From Urechis unicinctus (taxonomy: Eukaryota > Annelida > Polychaeta > Xenopneusta > Urechidae): 64,000 nt of DNA. The notes under the pieces are model-generated. The model had not been told where the DNA came from. It searched no databases and saw nothing but the letters and a program-made list of their open reading frames with translations. The number at the start of each line of letters is the position of its first letter. Position 1 is the stretch's first letter. This document shows positions 18,401 to 31,560 of the stretch, piece by piece. The position numbers and the translations under genes were made by a program. The stretch spans positions 74,107,178 to 74,171,177 of the forward strand of contig CM067344.1 in the NCBI GenBank assembly GCA_034190875.2, written 5' to 3'.

Positions 18401-21400
18401 AACTTTTGAAAATTTCAATATTGACCCAAAATTGACCAAGTTACTCTAGATTTATCGATAAACTATGATTCAGAGGCTGACACAAGGAAAAGCATAGTTT
18501 CATATTTAATAGTACCGCGGCCTGCCGTACTTGCCGCGCCACGCGCCCCGCTCACCCCGCGCCGAAAGCAGATTCCTTTGTTCAGCGCGAGAGGCAGGCT
18601 GTTGTAAACAAGCCAGCGCCGAGCCATCAGAAATGACACCCACTGTACTTCAAACTTACTTTATGAGAGAACTGTCATATATTTTGAGCAGAAAATTTTA
18701 CACCTGTGTTCAGAATTGAATGGGCTTCCTTCGAGCGCAGACAAATTCACGATACGACCATTCACGACGGACGAACGACGCTATAACTTCAGATTTCAGT
18801 ACCGTTTTTGCTTTGATTCGTTCAAAACCGGAAGTGACGCAACCGATATCAATAAATTTTGCGGATTAGATTCGCGCTGTTCATGTCAACATCTGATTAA
18901 ATTTTTATCACCATTGAACTGATATTTACGATTTTATTAGCAATCGAAAATTTGACGAAAATTGACTGAGTGAAATTTGCTTTTTCAACTCAACGCGCTT
19001 TGAAAAGGACAAATATATTGATTTCATATGTCCATTATGAAAGTTTGGTAATTCCATCAGCTTTCAGAAAATGTTAATTTTGTTACGATCGGACCATAAT
19101 TATGAATCAATTGCGAAATTAAAAAGTTTAGAGATTTTGACTACCAGAAATTTTCGACCTGCTACGATTTTTTTTTTACAATGCATTATTTACAACTAAG
19201 TATATTTAGAAAAAGTTTACAATTACATTATACTTTCAGAATATGTTGACTGTTTAAATATTTAATTGTAAAGCATGGACATATTGAGCATTGAACTTGT
19301 GTCATTTTTTATAAACTTTGATGCTTTCGTGACCGGAAGTGACGTCACCGACATTCATGAAATCTATGGATCCGACTTAAGCTGTCATGGAGCACAAGTG
19401 ACCCAATTTTCATCATTATCGGACATATATTGACTGTTTTATAGACGCTCAAAATATTCATGAAACTTATGTTGTCATTCTGACCGATACCACGATTTTT
19501 CGACCTGGGTCGCTTGGGAAAACCGTTGGTTGGATGGCCCCATATGAAATTAGAAAAAGTTTGCAATTAGAATGAGCTACACGATGATGTAAATTTTGTA
19601 ACAATCCGACCATTAATAACGGAGTTATTCGAGATACTAGTTTTTCACTTATTCGATGACCTTGACCTTAGTTTTGGGTCAAGGTCAAAACAAAACCTCT
19701 CGGTTCTGCGCATTATTAATGCCTAGCGATTGAAGAAAAAATACATAGAAAATATCAAGAATTGCGACATGCAGTGCGAAACAAAAAAAATGTTAACAAA
19801 CAAACATCCAAACATCCAAACATACGAGATGCCCATGAGGACATGGGTGAACTTGGCTAACAGTGTCGGAAACTTTTGAAAATTTCAATATTGACCCAAA
19901 ATTGACCAAGTTACTCTAGATTTATCGATAAACTATGATTCAGAGGCTGACACAAGGAAAAGCATAGTTTCATATTTAATAGTACCGCGGCCTGCCGTAC
20001 TTGCCGCGCCACGCGCCCCGCTCACCCCGCGCCGAAAGCAGATTCCTTTGTTCAGCGCGAGAGGCAGGCTGTTGTAAACAAGCCAGCGCCGAGCCATCAG
20101 AAATGACACCCACTGTACTTCAAACTTACTTTATGAGAGAACTGTCATATATTTTGAGCAGAAAATTTTACACCTGTGTTCAGAATTGAATGGGCTTCCT
20201 TCGAGCGCAGACAAATTCACGATACGACCATTCACGACGGACGAACGACGCTATAACTTCAGATTTCAGTACCGTTTTTGCTTTGATTCGTTCAAAACCG
20301 GAAGTGACGCAACCGATATCAATAAATTTTGCGGATTAGATTTGCGCTGTTCATGTCAACATCTGATTTAATTTTTATCACCATTGAACTTATATTTACG
20401 ATTTTATTAGCAATCGAAAATTTGACGAAAATTTACTGAGTGAAATTTGCTTTTTCAACTCAACGCGCTTTGAAAAGGACAAATATATTGATAGCATATG
20501 TCCATTATTAAAGTTTGGTTATTCCATCAGCTTTCAGAAAATGTTAATTTTGTTACGATCGGACAATAATTAATGAATCACTTGCGAAATTAAAAAGTTT
20601 AGAGATTTTGACTACCAGAAATTTTCGACCTGCTACGATTTTTTTTACGATGCATTATTTACAACTAAGTATATTTAGAAAAAGTTTACAATTACATTAC
20701 ACTTTCAGAATATCTAAACTGTTTAAAAATGGAACTCTAAAGTATGGACATATTGAGCATTGAACTTGTGTCATTTTTTATAAACTTTGATGCTTTCGTG
20801 ACCGGAAGTGACGACATCGACATTCATGAAATCTATGGATCCGACTTAAGCTGTCATGGAGCACAAGTGACCCAACTTTCATCATTATCGGACATATATT
20901 GACTGTTTTATAGACGCTCAAAATATTCATGAAAATTATGTTGACATTCTGACCGATACCACGATTTTTCGACCTGGGACGCTTGGGAAAACCGTTGGTT
21001 GGATGGCCCCATATGTACTTAGAAAAAGTTTGCAATTAGAATGAGCTACACGATGATGTAAATTTTGTAATAATCCGACCATTATTAACGGAGTTATTCG
21101 AGATACTAGTTTTTCACTTATTCGATGACCTTGACCTTAGTTTTAGGTCAAGGTCAAAAGAAAACATCTCGGTTCTGCGCATCATTAATGCCTAGCGATT
21201 GAAGAAAATACATTGAAAATATCAAGAATTGCGACCTGCAGTGCGAAACAAAAAAAATGTTAACAAACAAACATCCAAACATCCAAACATACGAGATGCC
21301 CATGAGGACATGGGTGAACTTGGCGAACAGTGTCAGAAACTTTATAAAATTTCAATATTGTACCAAAATTGACCAAGTTACTCTAGATTTTTCGATAAAA

Positions 21401-22729
21401 CAATGATTCAGAGTCTGACACCAGGAAAAGCATATTTTTTATTTAATAGTACCGCGGCCTGCCGTATTTGCCGCGCCACGCGCCCCGCGCCCCCAAGCCT
21501 AGAGCAAATTCCTTTGTTCAGCGCGTGAGGCAGGCTGTTGTAAACAAGCCCGCGCCGAGCCATTAGAAATGACACCCACTGTACTTCAAACTTATTTTAT
21601 GAGAAAACTGTCGGTTATTTTGAGCAGAAAATTACACATCTTTGTTCAGAATTGAATGGGCTTTCTTCGAAAAAAAACAAATTCACAATACGACCATTTA
21701 CGACGGAGAAACGACGCGATAACTTCAGATTTCAGTCGTATTTTAACTTTGATTTGTTCGTGACCGGAAATGACATCAGCGACTTCCCCAAAAGAATCAT
21801 CATTCGGTAGACGCTCTCCATGGTAACATTTTACCCACGTTTTGTGACCCTCGAACAAATATTGTCGATTTTACAAGTGATCGAAAAAAAATTGCCAATT
21901 TTAGCTGTTTTTTTCCGAACTTTTACCGGCGATTCGTGAGAAAACTACGCATAATTCCTGCTGTTACACAGTGTACGAAATGTTACTCGAAAAGTAACCT
22001 TCAAATTCATGTTTCAATTTTCAAAATCGACCCAGTAGTATTAAACATATTGGGGTGTTAATGCATTTAGGGGGTCACTTTTTAACTTTAAGCTCAGTTT
22101 GTGAGAAAACTATAAGACATAAACAATTAGATGAATAAGTTTCAAGTTCGGAAGTGTATGGGCTACCTTCAGGTGCAAACATTTTTACGATACGACCATT
22201 AACGACGGAGTAATGACGCGATAAATTCGGATTGCACAGCTAAATAACGTTGTTTTGCTCGTAACCGGAAGTGACGTCATCGACATAAAAAAATACTTAT
22301 CTTCCGATAGCCAGTGCTTCTGTGAACATTCGACCCAATTTTTATGACCATCCATCGAATATTGTTGAAGTTATAAGCGATGGAAAAATGTGGTAAAATA
22401 CTACCACAAATTTTCGAGTGGGGGCTACGGGGCGAAATATGCATATTTTGTCATGATATTTGATATGGAAAGTTGGCGAATAAATCAGGCTACAAGGAAC
22501 TGTACACTTTTTAAAAATCGCACCGTAGGTTAAGATGATATTAAGGATTGAAAAATTCACAACGTGACCTTGACCTTAATATGAGGTCAAGGTCAAAACA
22601 AAACATCTCGGTTCTGCGCATCATTGACGCCTAACGATTGGTGAAAAAAAAATTGCAAAATATCAAAAATTGCGACCTGTATCGCGAAACAAAAAATTGT
22701 TAACAAACAAACATCCAAACTTACAAACG
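15420..22729. repeat. Satellite array: five tandem copies of a ~1.47-kb unit
   Basis: The landmark GAGATGCCCATGAGGACATG recurs at 15422, 16885, 18356, 19826 and 21293, so the unit is 1463-1471 bp. The first four copies are nearly identical; the fifth (21293-22729) is diverged, mostly in its middle. Each unit ends in a tail of AAACAAACATCCAAACAT type, and has a GC-rich block (about 180 bp in), several GACCGGAAGTGACG boxes, and a TGACCTTGACCT / AGGTCAAGGTCA inverted pair near its end. Small open frames of 60-70 codons recur at the same place in each unit, but they differ by scattered changes and lack family features, so I regard the unit as non-coding. The A-rich tail in each copy suggests the unit began as a transposed element that was then amplified in tandem. 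Confidence 0.9.
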
Positions 22730-22915
22730 CGACTGACCAACGTAACTTGGCGTTATGATTACGCCAAGTTAACAAACGCGACTGACCAACGTAACTTGGC
22801 GTTATGATTACGCCAAGTTAACAAACGCGACTGACCAACGTAACTTGGCGTTATGATTACGCCAAGTTAACAAACCGGACCGATCGCCATAACTTGGCTC
22901 TGAGCCAAGTTAAAT
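22730..22915. repeat. 49-bp palindromic tandem repeat, 3 copies plus a variant
   Basis: Three identical units contain the inverted repeat AACTTGGCGT-(7)-ACGCCAAGTT. A fourth, diverged unit has TAACTTGGCTC-T-GAGCCAAGTTA (22890-22912). It directly abuts the end of the 1.47-kb array. Confidence 0.9.
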
Positions 22916-23029
22916 ATGCGACCACGCCATCTGTGAGCAGCATGGTGCTTTGTCATAACGTATCTTAAAACCACATGGAATTTTCTGATTAATTCGGGGG
23001 CGAGGGACGACATCATATCTATAAAAGAC

Positions 23030-23185
23030 GTGAAGCACCGAGACGTTTGATGGACAGACCCATGTGCTTTTGTTGATTTCATTGTAGCGTAACCCGATGA
23101 TGGACATGTGGTTCACTCATTTTCATACTCACCTCACAGATTGTCGGAGTGAACCCTCATAGCGTAGCTATAAGTTCTTTGGTTT
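23030..23185 (+). repeat. Dispersed repeat, copy A (copy B near 40.08-40.19 kb)
   Basis: TGTGCTTTTGTTGATTT and, about 100 bases later, AGCGTAGCTATAAGTTCTTT are shared with 40088-40190 in the same orientation, with some divergence and a different spacing. A related block (GTTTATTAACAAGTTGAGT near 23690) also has a relative near 13365. The family is not identified. Confidence 0.5.
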
Positions 23186-23342
23186 TAACCAGGAGGTTGA
23201 ACAAGGAAACTATCATCCTCAGCTTAATATAACTGAGATGCATCATCTGAAAATGCCATATAACAGCAAGCCACAGCCACCAGATGTTTATTGGGCTACG
23301 AGAGCACCTTGCACTAACGTTAACTCGTGTTTGTGTTGTCAG

Positions 23343-25087
<1,745 letters not shown>

Positions 25088-25273
25088 CATCATAATGTCA
25101 CAAGTTTACCTTCTTCTTACCATCATTTTATCATTTAATTAACAGGATATCATAGTGTTTTCCTATCCACATGACGGGAGGCAAAGTATACTGTCATTTT
25201 TGAAGAAGATATGTAGATGTTGCCAGCTCATTTTGTGAGCGCATTGGTCAGAAGAAACTTTTTATCAGTAACC

Positions 25274-25279
25274 AATAAA
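25274..25279 (+). terminator. Possible poly(A) signal of the cytidine deaminase gene
   Basis: AATAAA lies about 190 bases after the stop codon, on the coding strand. A second AATAAA is near 25497. Confidence 0.5.
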
Positions 25280-25884
25280 CCACAGAAAAAAGCTAAAAGT
25301 TGATCGTTCATATTTATCACCAAAGAATTTTCAGGGTTTCAAAATTCTACATCGCAGCCATGGTCCATGATCGATGGCGATGACAAACTCGAAACAAAAT
25401 CACCCAACCCCTTTGGTTTGCCCTTTTTATGTGTTTTTGGGAACTAGAAGAATATAGTGATATCACTAAGATCAAATTAATCATATATCAACAGCGAATA
25501 AACTTTCCGATTCATCTTCGTGTAACAAACAAATGTATTACCAAGTAATCCACTTTAGTTGACCTACATATTGGGTCTTATATATTCACAAACCAATGAT
25601 CAATACGCCCTTTATGGAAGTGGCTATCTTTGTAAGGCGACTTGGCCGTAATCGGAAGAGGGTTACAGCACTCTCTCCTCGGGTCCGAGTATACTAGTTA
25701 GTGCATATTTTGTCGGCTCCAGACATTCACATCTGGCTCAAACAGGAGAGATTGATGGCAACCTTTTTTTGGGTCATATTTTAAAGTCATTCAAAATGGA
25801 TGGGTTATACATTGATATTTATGGTATTATACTGAAGTGGGGTTAAGTGAATCTATTCCGTGTGACGCCGAGCAACTGGCCGAT
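25280..25884. other. Intergenic region between convergent CDA and His-rich genes
   Basis: No coding exon was seen. It should include the 3' UTR of the His-rich gene on the minus strand; I saw no canonical AATAAA for that gene here. Confidence 0.4.
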
Positions 25885-26817
25885 CTATTTCCTCATAGCG
25901 GCTGTAGTGGTAAGAGGCACGGTAGTGGTCGTTAATGGAACGATCTTCTTGATAATTACAACTTTTGGCTTGTAGTGATCTTTGATACTGTAACCATCAT
26001 GTGCTTGGTGAGTGTCATCGTAACCTTGGTGATTATTACTATAGCCTCCGTAACCATGGTCATTGTGACCGTAGTCATCGTTATGGTAACCGTTTCCATC
26101 ATAGTGCTCATAGCCTTTGTCGTAATGGGAGTCACCATATCCGTGGTCGTCATGGTTACCGCCATAACGATTGGAGTCGTGGTGTTTGTAACCATAGCCA
26201 CCGCTTCCACCGCCGTATGCTTTCTTGACCTCTTTGCAGTCTGAACCTTCGTGGTCATGAATACCGAAGTAGTCATCATGGTAGTCATGGCAATCATCGT
26301 CATCATGATAACCTTTCTTATGGTCATCTGTTAGTCCATGTCCGTCATGCAGAGCGCTGAAGAAGCTGTGCGTGTCGTCGTGGTCATCATTGTAACCATG
26401 GGAACCAAGGCCGTGGCTACCGTGGGACTTGTGACCATCGTGGTAGTCATGGTAATCGATGGGCTGGCGGATAATCTTAGTCTTAGGTCCATAGTGGTCC
26501 TTCAGTTTGCGACCGTGATATTTGTCTTGGTATTCGTGATAATCATGAGTCGCGTACACAATCTTTGGACCCTTGTGGCCTGAAGGATAAAAAACATTCA
26601 TTATATATGTGAGCGTGACCACCAAAACGAAAAGGCGGAGAAGTGAGTGTGATGATGATTATGATGATGATGACAACGATGAAGATGGCTATATTGATGA
26701 CGACTAAGACGACGGTATTGCTGCTTATGATGACGATGATGACAATGATGACCACGTGCGTTTAGTCGCCGACGCCATGCGGCGCAAGAAGGCATGACCC
26801 GAGCGTCTTTAATAGTA

Positions 26818-26873
<56 letters not shown>

Positions 26874-27213
26874 AATTTTAGACAAAACAGAAAGTGAATC
26901 AGAAGAAGGTAAATTGGTAGGAGGTAGAAGCGAAGATAGCACGAGTGGAATGAGCATAGGAATTTCTCATATTAGCTCAAGAGAAGATTTGGGGCGAGAA
27001 TTCAATCACGCGAGAATGAACTAGAGGACCAGAGTCTCGCGAGAATGAACAAGAGGAGTACAATCACACGAGAATGAACAAGAAGAACAGAATGTGGTCT
27101 CAAAATCGTAGAGAGCCAAACACCTCACCATAAGAAGATCGCTTGTATCCGGCTGCGTGAACTTCTATACATCCACAGACACACACAGCGACCCATATCC
27201 ACACGACAAACAT
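25885..27213 (-). CDS. Secreted His/Gly/Asp/Tyr-rich low-complexity protein
   Basis: Two coding exons join in frame: 27213-27129 (28 codons, donor TTATG|gtgagg, phase 1) and 26579-25885 (acceptor ...TCCTTCAG), total 259 residues. The first exon is a signal peptide, MFVVWIWVAVCVCGCIEVHA, so the protein is probably secreted. The mature chain is dominated by His, Asp, Gly and Tyr in repeats such as HDYHD, DHGYGD and GYHDDDDCHDYHDD, with only two or three Cys, and a C-terminal patch of hydrophobic residues, Lys and Thr-Thr-Thr runs. Known His-rich extracellular proteins of this make-up bind metal ions or occur in matrices and adhesives (shell, byssus, cuticle), so such a role is possible, but no family is recognised. 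Repeat expansion by trinucleotide slippage is likely, since GATGAT tracts lie just upstream. Confidence 0.8.
26640..26760. repeat. Imperfect (GAT)n tract in the intron of the His-rich gene
   Basis: Runs of GATGAT/GACGAT type trinucleotides directly upstream of exon 2. Confidence 0.8.
26815..26872. repeat. (ATG)n microsatellite, about 19 copies
   Basis: A nearly pure run of the ATG/GAT trinucleotide in the single intron of the His-rich gene. Confidence 0.95.
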
Positions 27214-28020
27214 GTTGTTCAACTCCGATAAGAAAGAAGTCCTAAGAACAAAGCAATCGTCGCACTGTAGCACGTCTTCATTCATTTAAATAAGCGACTC
27301 TTCATAACCGGAAATGCTTCATTGATGTAATCAAAAGCGTGCACAAAACATGCATTTCGCTGTGTGCAATTATGCTGGAATGTACTTGAAGACTAATTAG
27401 TTATATATGACATTGTGGTGACTCTATTCTTGTCATGTAACTCATTATCATCTCAAGAGAAACAACGGCTGCCTGGGGACTTTTGTGTTTCCGTATGAGC
27501 TTGGCATTGTCTTGCTGCTCCTGGTATATGGATGTTGACGGGTCAGTTACCGGTTAACTGGTGCGTGTACACTGCAGCATGCATGCTGGGTGTTGATGGT
27601 TGAATTGACTTGGATGGCTAGTTCGTGTTTGCATACGGTAGCATACATGCTGTGTGTTGAGTGAATGTATATACATAACCAGATGGCGCGGTCTTGGTTT
27701 GGGAGGGATATATGTTGGAAAACAATGCGCTTTTGATGAACAATATTTTATTCTGCGTCCCTCTTTCTCAAGGTTCAAGCCGCAACTGCTGTTGTATATC
27801 ACATACAAAAAATAATAATCAGTAGACTTGAGATACAGAGGATGAAGTAATTAACTTAGGCATTTTGACGACGAAGTTTATATTTGTTCAAAAAACGATT
27901 AAGGAAAGCCGCATAATATCTCCCACTCAGTTTGCATTTTGATCGTTTTGTAGCGTGCGAGTGGTTTCTAAATAGCGAGTGGGATAAATGTAAAATTTGA
28001 ACTGTTGAACACGCTTCGCA
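27214..28020. other. Upstream region of the His-rich gene; nothing recognised
   Basis: This should hold the promoter of the minus-strand His-rich gene. No exon or element was seen. A short CATGCTG...GTGTTGA motif repeats near 27580 and 27645. Confidence 0.4.
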
Positions 28021-28041
28021 CCCCCCCCCCCCCCCCCCCCC
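28021..28041. repeat. Poly-C tract (21 C)
   Basis: A run of 21 cytosines followed by GCC and an A-run. Confidence 0.95.
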
Positions 28042-28279
28042 GCCAAAAAAAAATACACAGATTGTACGGAGCCAAAAGTAGATTTATTCTATTTAAAATC
28101 ACAACACCAGCTGCGTACGAGGTAGGCTATGCTACGCCTGCTCTCAAACAGGCAAATATTACAAAAAGTCCCTCAAATGGAACTTCCAACGATTAATGTG
28201 AAAATAATCCCAAGTCCAACTAAATCGGACGCTGGAACCACAGTCACAACAACAACAAAGCCGCCTCGATCCGCTCGCT

Positions 28280-28560
28280 GCTGTTGTTGTTGTTGTTGTT
28301 GTTGATTCCAAATTTAACACTGTTCGGCTTCTTTTGGCCATGTACAGCGATCGCTCGCTGCTTCTTCTTCTTCTTCTTTCAAGCTTTGAGCCGTTTTTGG
28401 CAACAGAGGCCATGTACGGCCGCTCGCTGCTTCTTCTTCTTCTTCTTCTTTCAAGCTTTGAGCCGTTTTTGGCAACAGAGGCCATGTACGGCTATGCTAG
28501 CTGCTGCTTCTTCTTCTTTCAAGCTTTGAGCCGTTTTTGGCAACAGAGGCCATGTACGGC
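28280..28560. repeat. (GTT)n plus three tandem copies of a CTT-rich unit of about 70-80 bp
   Basis: A GTT run near 28282-28303 is followed by three copies of a unit containing (CTT)n, CAAGCTTTGAGCCG and GCAACAGAGGCCATGTACGG. Copies differ mainly in the number of CTT triplets. Confidence 0.85.
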
Positions 28561-28882
28561 TAGTGCTAGCTGCGCAAGATGCCACAGCTTATATAAACAA
28601 GGTCACGTGACCACGCTGTTATCAATGCGAAATGTTAACATCGCAATAAATGCATGGACATAAAAATACTATAATAGTTATACATTATATAAAAACACAG
28701 GAAACACCAATATACAAAAGTACATTAAGATACAAGTGAAACAAATGCACCAAATATCTCACCCATCATTAACTGCGCGACTCAGACCCCCAGCCTAGAG
28801 CGGGAAGCAGTTAGGCGCGAAAACCCGCATCTGCCACACTTGTTTGTTCCCAAATGACCGAGGGAGAGGGAACCCAAGAGGG

Positions 28883-28908
<26 letters not shown>
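28883..28908. repeat. Poly-A tract (26 A)
   Basis: A pure run of 26 adenines. It might mark the end of an old retrocopy, but no recognisable body lies to its left. Confidence 0.9.
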
Positions 28909-28914
<6 letters not shown>

Positions 28915-29446
28915 GGATGGGCTGTAAGAATTATGAGATGGTATCTTACTCAACAAGATTCAATCTTTGTAGTTGAAATTAATCCTTCTCGGTCGTATCA
29001 TTTTATTTTAACTTAATAGACTGTACACTTATCTGGAATATAACCGTATCGTGCAACTAACCAGGTGTAAATAACAGCGGCTTAAACAAGCCCAATAAGT
29101 AAGTATAAAAACAGAACCTAAAAATATGCAAATATTTAAACAGACGACCGAACAAATAATTACAGAAATAAAAGAGAACCAACCGACTGTTTGGAGCTGA
29201 CATGCAGCAACACTAGAGGACACCTGGAAGTGAAAATAGAGAGAACCCTAGCGGCAGAAGTAACTGAACTGAGTAAGGAAATGAAAGCTGAAGGAAAGCA
29301 GCGAGAAAGCTGACGAGAGCAGCAAGAAGCTGAACAAGAGCCGACGCTAGTGAGTGAGATGAGCTGAGCAAAATCAGCGAGACGCTGTGCTTTAGCAGCG
29401 CCAGTGTGTCTCGAGGCAGGGGTGGGATGTGGCAGTCCTATGGTGA
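28909..29446. other. No gene seen
   Basis: AT-rich sequence on the left and a stretch rich in AGC/GAAAGC words (29260-29400) on the right. No exon or element was recognised. Confidence 0.4.
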
Positions 29447-29668
29447 TACGGTTTTATGGCGGTCTTGTACGAGTGATCTAATACATATATATGACATCAT
29501 ATCTTTATATAAATACGTACCACGCAATACAAAACGATTAATTATGCCAAACACTGTCCATGATAATATTTGCCATATTGTATAAACGATGAAAACAATA
29601 CAAATTAACCGGAAGCATATGGCGATCCTAACGACGACGTACAAGACTGCGAAAATTTAAAAACGGCA
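29447..29668. mobile_element. Possible small TIR element
   Basis: GTCTTGTACG at 29462-29471 pairs with CGTACAAGAC at 29638-29647, and the pairing continues imperfectly outward (CGGTTTTATGGC against TGCGAAAATTTAAAAACGG). The ends enclose about 220 bases without coding capacity. Confidence 0.4.
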
Positions 29669-29734
29669 TAGCATAAAATATACATGAAAATTAACGCTGC
29701 GACATAAGATCTTATAGATATAGAGGAAAGGAAC

Positions 29735-30610
29735 TACCTACCTACCGCAAGTGAAGAACCTACTTACCACAAGTGAACAACCTACTGGGAAGTCAACCTG
29801 TTATAAGTGAACAGCCAACTGGCAAGTGAACAACCTATTGGTAAATGAACAAAATACAAGGGATTCAACAACCAGCTGGAAAGTAAACAACCTACTGGTA
29901 AGTGAGCAACCAACTGGAAAAACAACGATCTGGAACGTGAACAACCTACTTGAAATTGAACAACAAACTGGAAGGTGAACAACCTACTGGAAAGTGAACA
30001 ACCTACTTGAAAGTGAACAACCAACTGGAAGGTGAACAACCTACTTGAAAGTGAACAACCAAATAACCAAGAGGAAAGTGAACAACGATCTGGAAAGTGA
30101 ACAACCAACCGGAAAGTGAACAATCTATTTGAAATTGAACAACCAACTGGAAGGTGAACAACCTACTGGAAAGTGAACAACCTACTTGAAAGTGAACAAC
30201 CAACTGGAAGGTGAACAACCAACTGGAAGGTGAACAACCTACTGGAAAGTGAACAACCAAATAACCAACCGGAAAGTGAACAACGATCTGGAAAGTGAAC
30301 AACCTACTGGAAAGTGAACAACCTACTTGAAAGGTGAACAACCAACTGAAAGGTGAACAACCAACCGGAAAGTGAACAATCTACTTGAAAGTGAACAATC
30401 AACCGGAAAGTGAACAATCTACTTGAAAGTGAACAATCTACTTGAAAGTGAACAACCAACTGAAAGGTGAACAACCTACTTGAAAGTGAACAACCAACTG
30501 AAAGGTGAACAACCTACTGGAAAGTGAACAACCAACCGGAAAGTGAACAATCTACTTGAAAGTGAACAACCAACCGGAAAGTGTACGACATTCCGTCAGT
30601 GAACAAGCAA
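29735..30610. repeat. 19-bp minisatellite, about 45 copies
   Basis: The unit is about GTGAACAACCTACTGGAAA, with CCAACT, TTGAAA and GGAAGG variants and an occasional shortened unit. Long open frames on the minus strand are an artefact of a repeat lacking stops in some registers. Confidence 0.9.
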
Positions 30611-31009
30611 CTGGTAAGCGAATAACGTTATTGAATTTGGACAGCCTACCGTAAGTGCACAACCTACTGCAACACCCGAGGCCGAAAACGGGCGGTGCTT
30701 AGGCGGCAATACCAGAAAACGATTCAATTGCGCTTGCGTAGTCACTCGACCTGTTCGCCTCTCGGTCGCACATTTTTGTTAACAGAATTCGAAAGCTCTT
30801 TTTGGTGCTCTCGATACCAAGAAAGGGCCATGATTGAGTGATTTTAGCAACTAACCAAAAAAGGAAGCATAACTAGAACTCCTCGGCACCGCAGGAAAAT
30901 CCGTATTTGTGTATTACTGTACGATTTAGTGAGAGTTGTCCGTTGATTGCAATAATGGCTCTTGGCGATGGTGGCGATAATCTGAAGAAATGTTGCTTCG
31001 GTTATGCGT
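30611..31009. other. No gene seen
   Basis: Unique-looking sequence between two minisatellites, without a recognisable exon. Confidence 0.4.
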
Positions 31010-31560
31010 CAAGTAGCGTTAGAGTGGGATTGTCGGGCCATGTTTAAATATGGCACCCGGGTCAAGTTGTGTTAGGGCGGGATTGTTGAGTCGTGGTTAT
31101 ATATGGCACCCGGGTCAAGTTGTTTTAGGGCAGGATTGTTGAGTCGTGGTTATATATGGCGCCCGGCCAAGTTGTGTTTGAATGGGATTGTCGAGTCGTG
31201 GTTATATATGGCGCCCGGGCCAAGAAGTGTTTAAGTGGGATTGTAAAGTCGTGGTTATATATGGCGCCCGGGTCAAGTAGTGTTTGAGTGGGATTGTCGA
31301 GTCGTGGTTATATATGGCGCCCGGGGAGTGTTTTAAGTGGGATTGTAAAGTCGTGGTTATATGGCGCCCGGGTCAAGTAGTGTTTGAATTGTTGAGTCGT
31401 GGTTATATCGTGGTTATATATGGCGCCCGGGCCAAGTAGTGTTTGAGTGGGATTGTTGAGTCGTGGTTATATCTGACGCCCGGGTCATGTAGTGTTAGAG
31501 TAGGATTGTACCTGGCGCCCGGGAGTCGTGGTTATATATAGCGCCCGGGGCAATTAACAG
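31010..31560. repeat. 53-bp minisatellite with CCCGGG core, about 10 copies
   Basis: Units combine GGGATTGT(T/C)GAGTCG, TGGTTATATATGGCG and CCCGGG plus a spacer such as CAAGTAGTGTTTGAGT. Several units are truncated. Confidence 0.9.

Noticed and set aside
15784..20371. Repeated small frames of 61-62 codons in each satellite copy, suggesting a conserved peptide
   Set aside because: The copies are nearly identical at DNA level, so identity of the peptide says nothing about selection; no family features, and the fifth, older copy has lost the frames.
26543..26957. Poly-Ile / poly-Met frames near 26.6-26.9 kb
   Set aside because: Translations of the (ATG)n and (GAT)n tracts in the intron of the His-rich gene.
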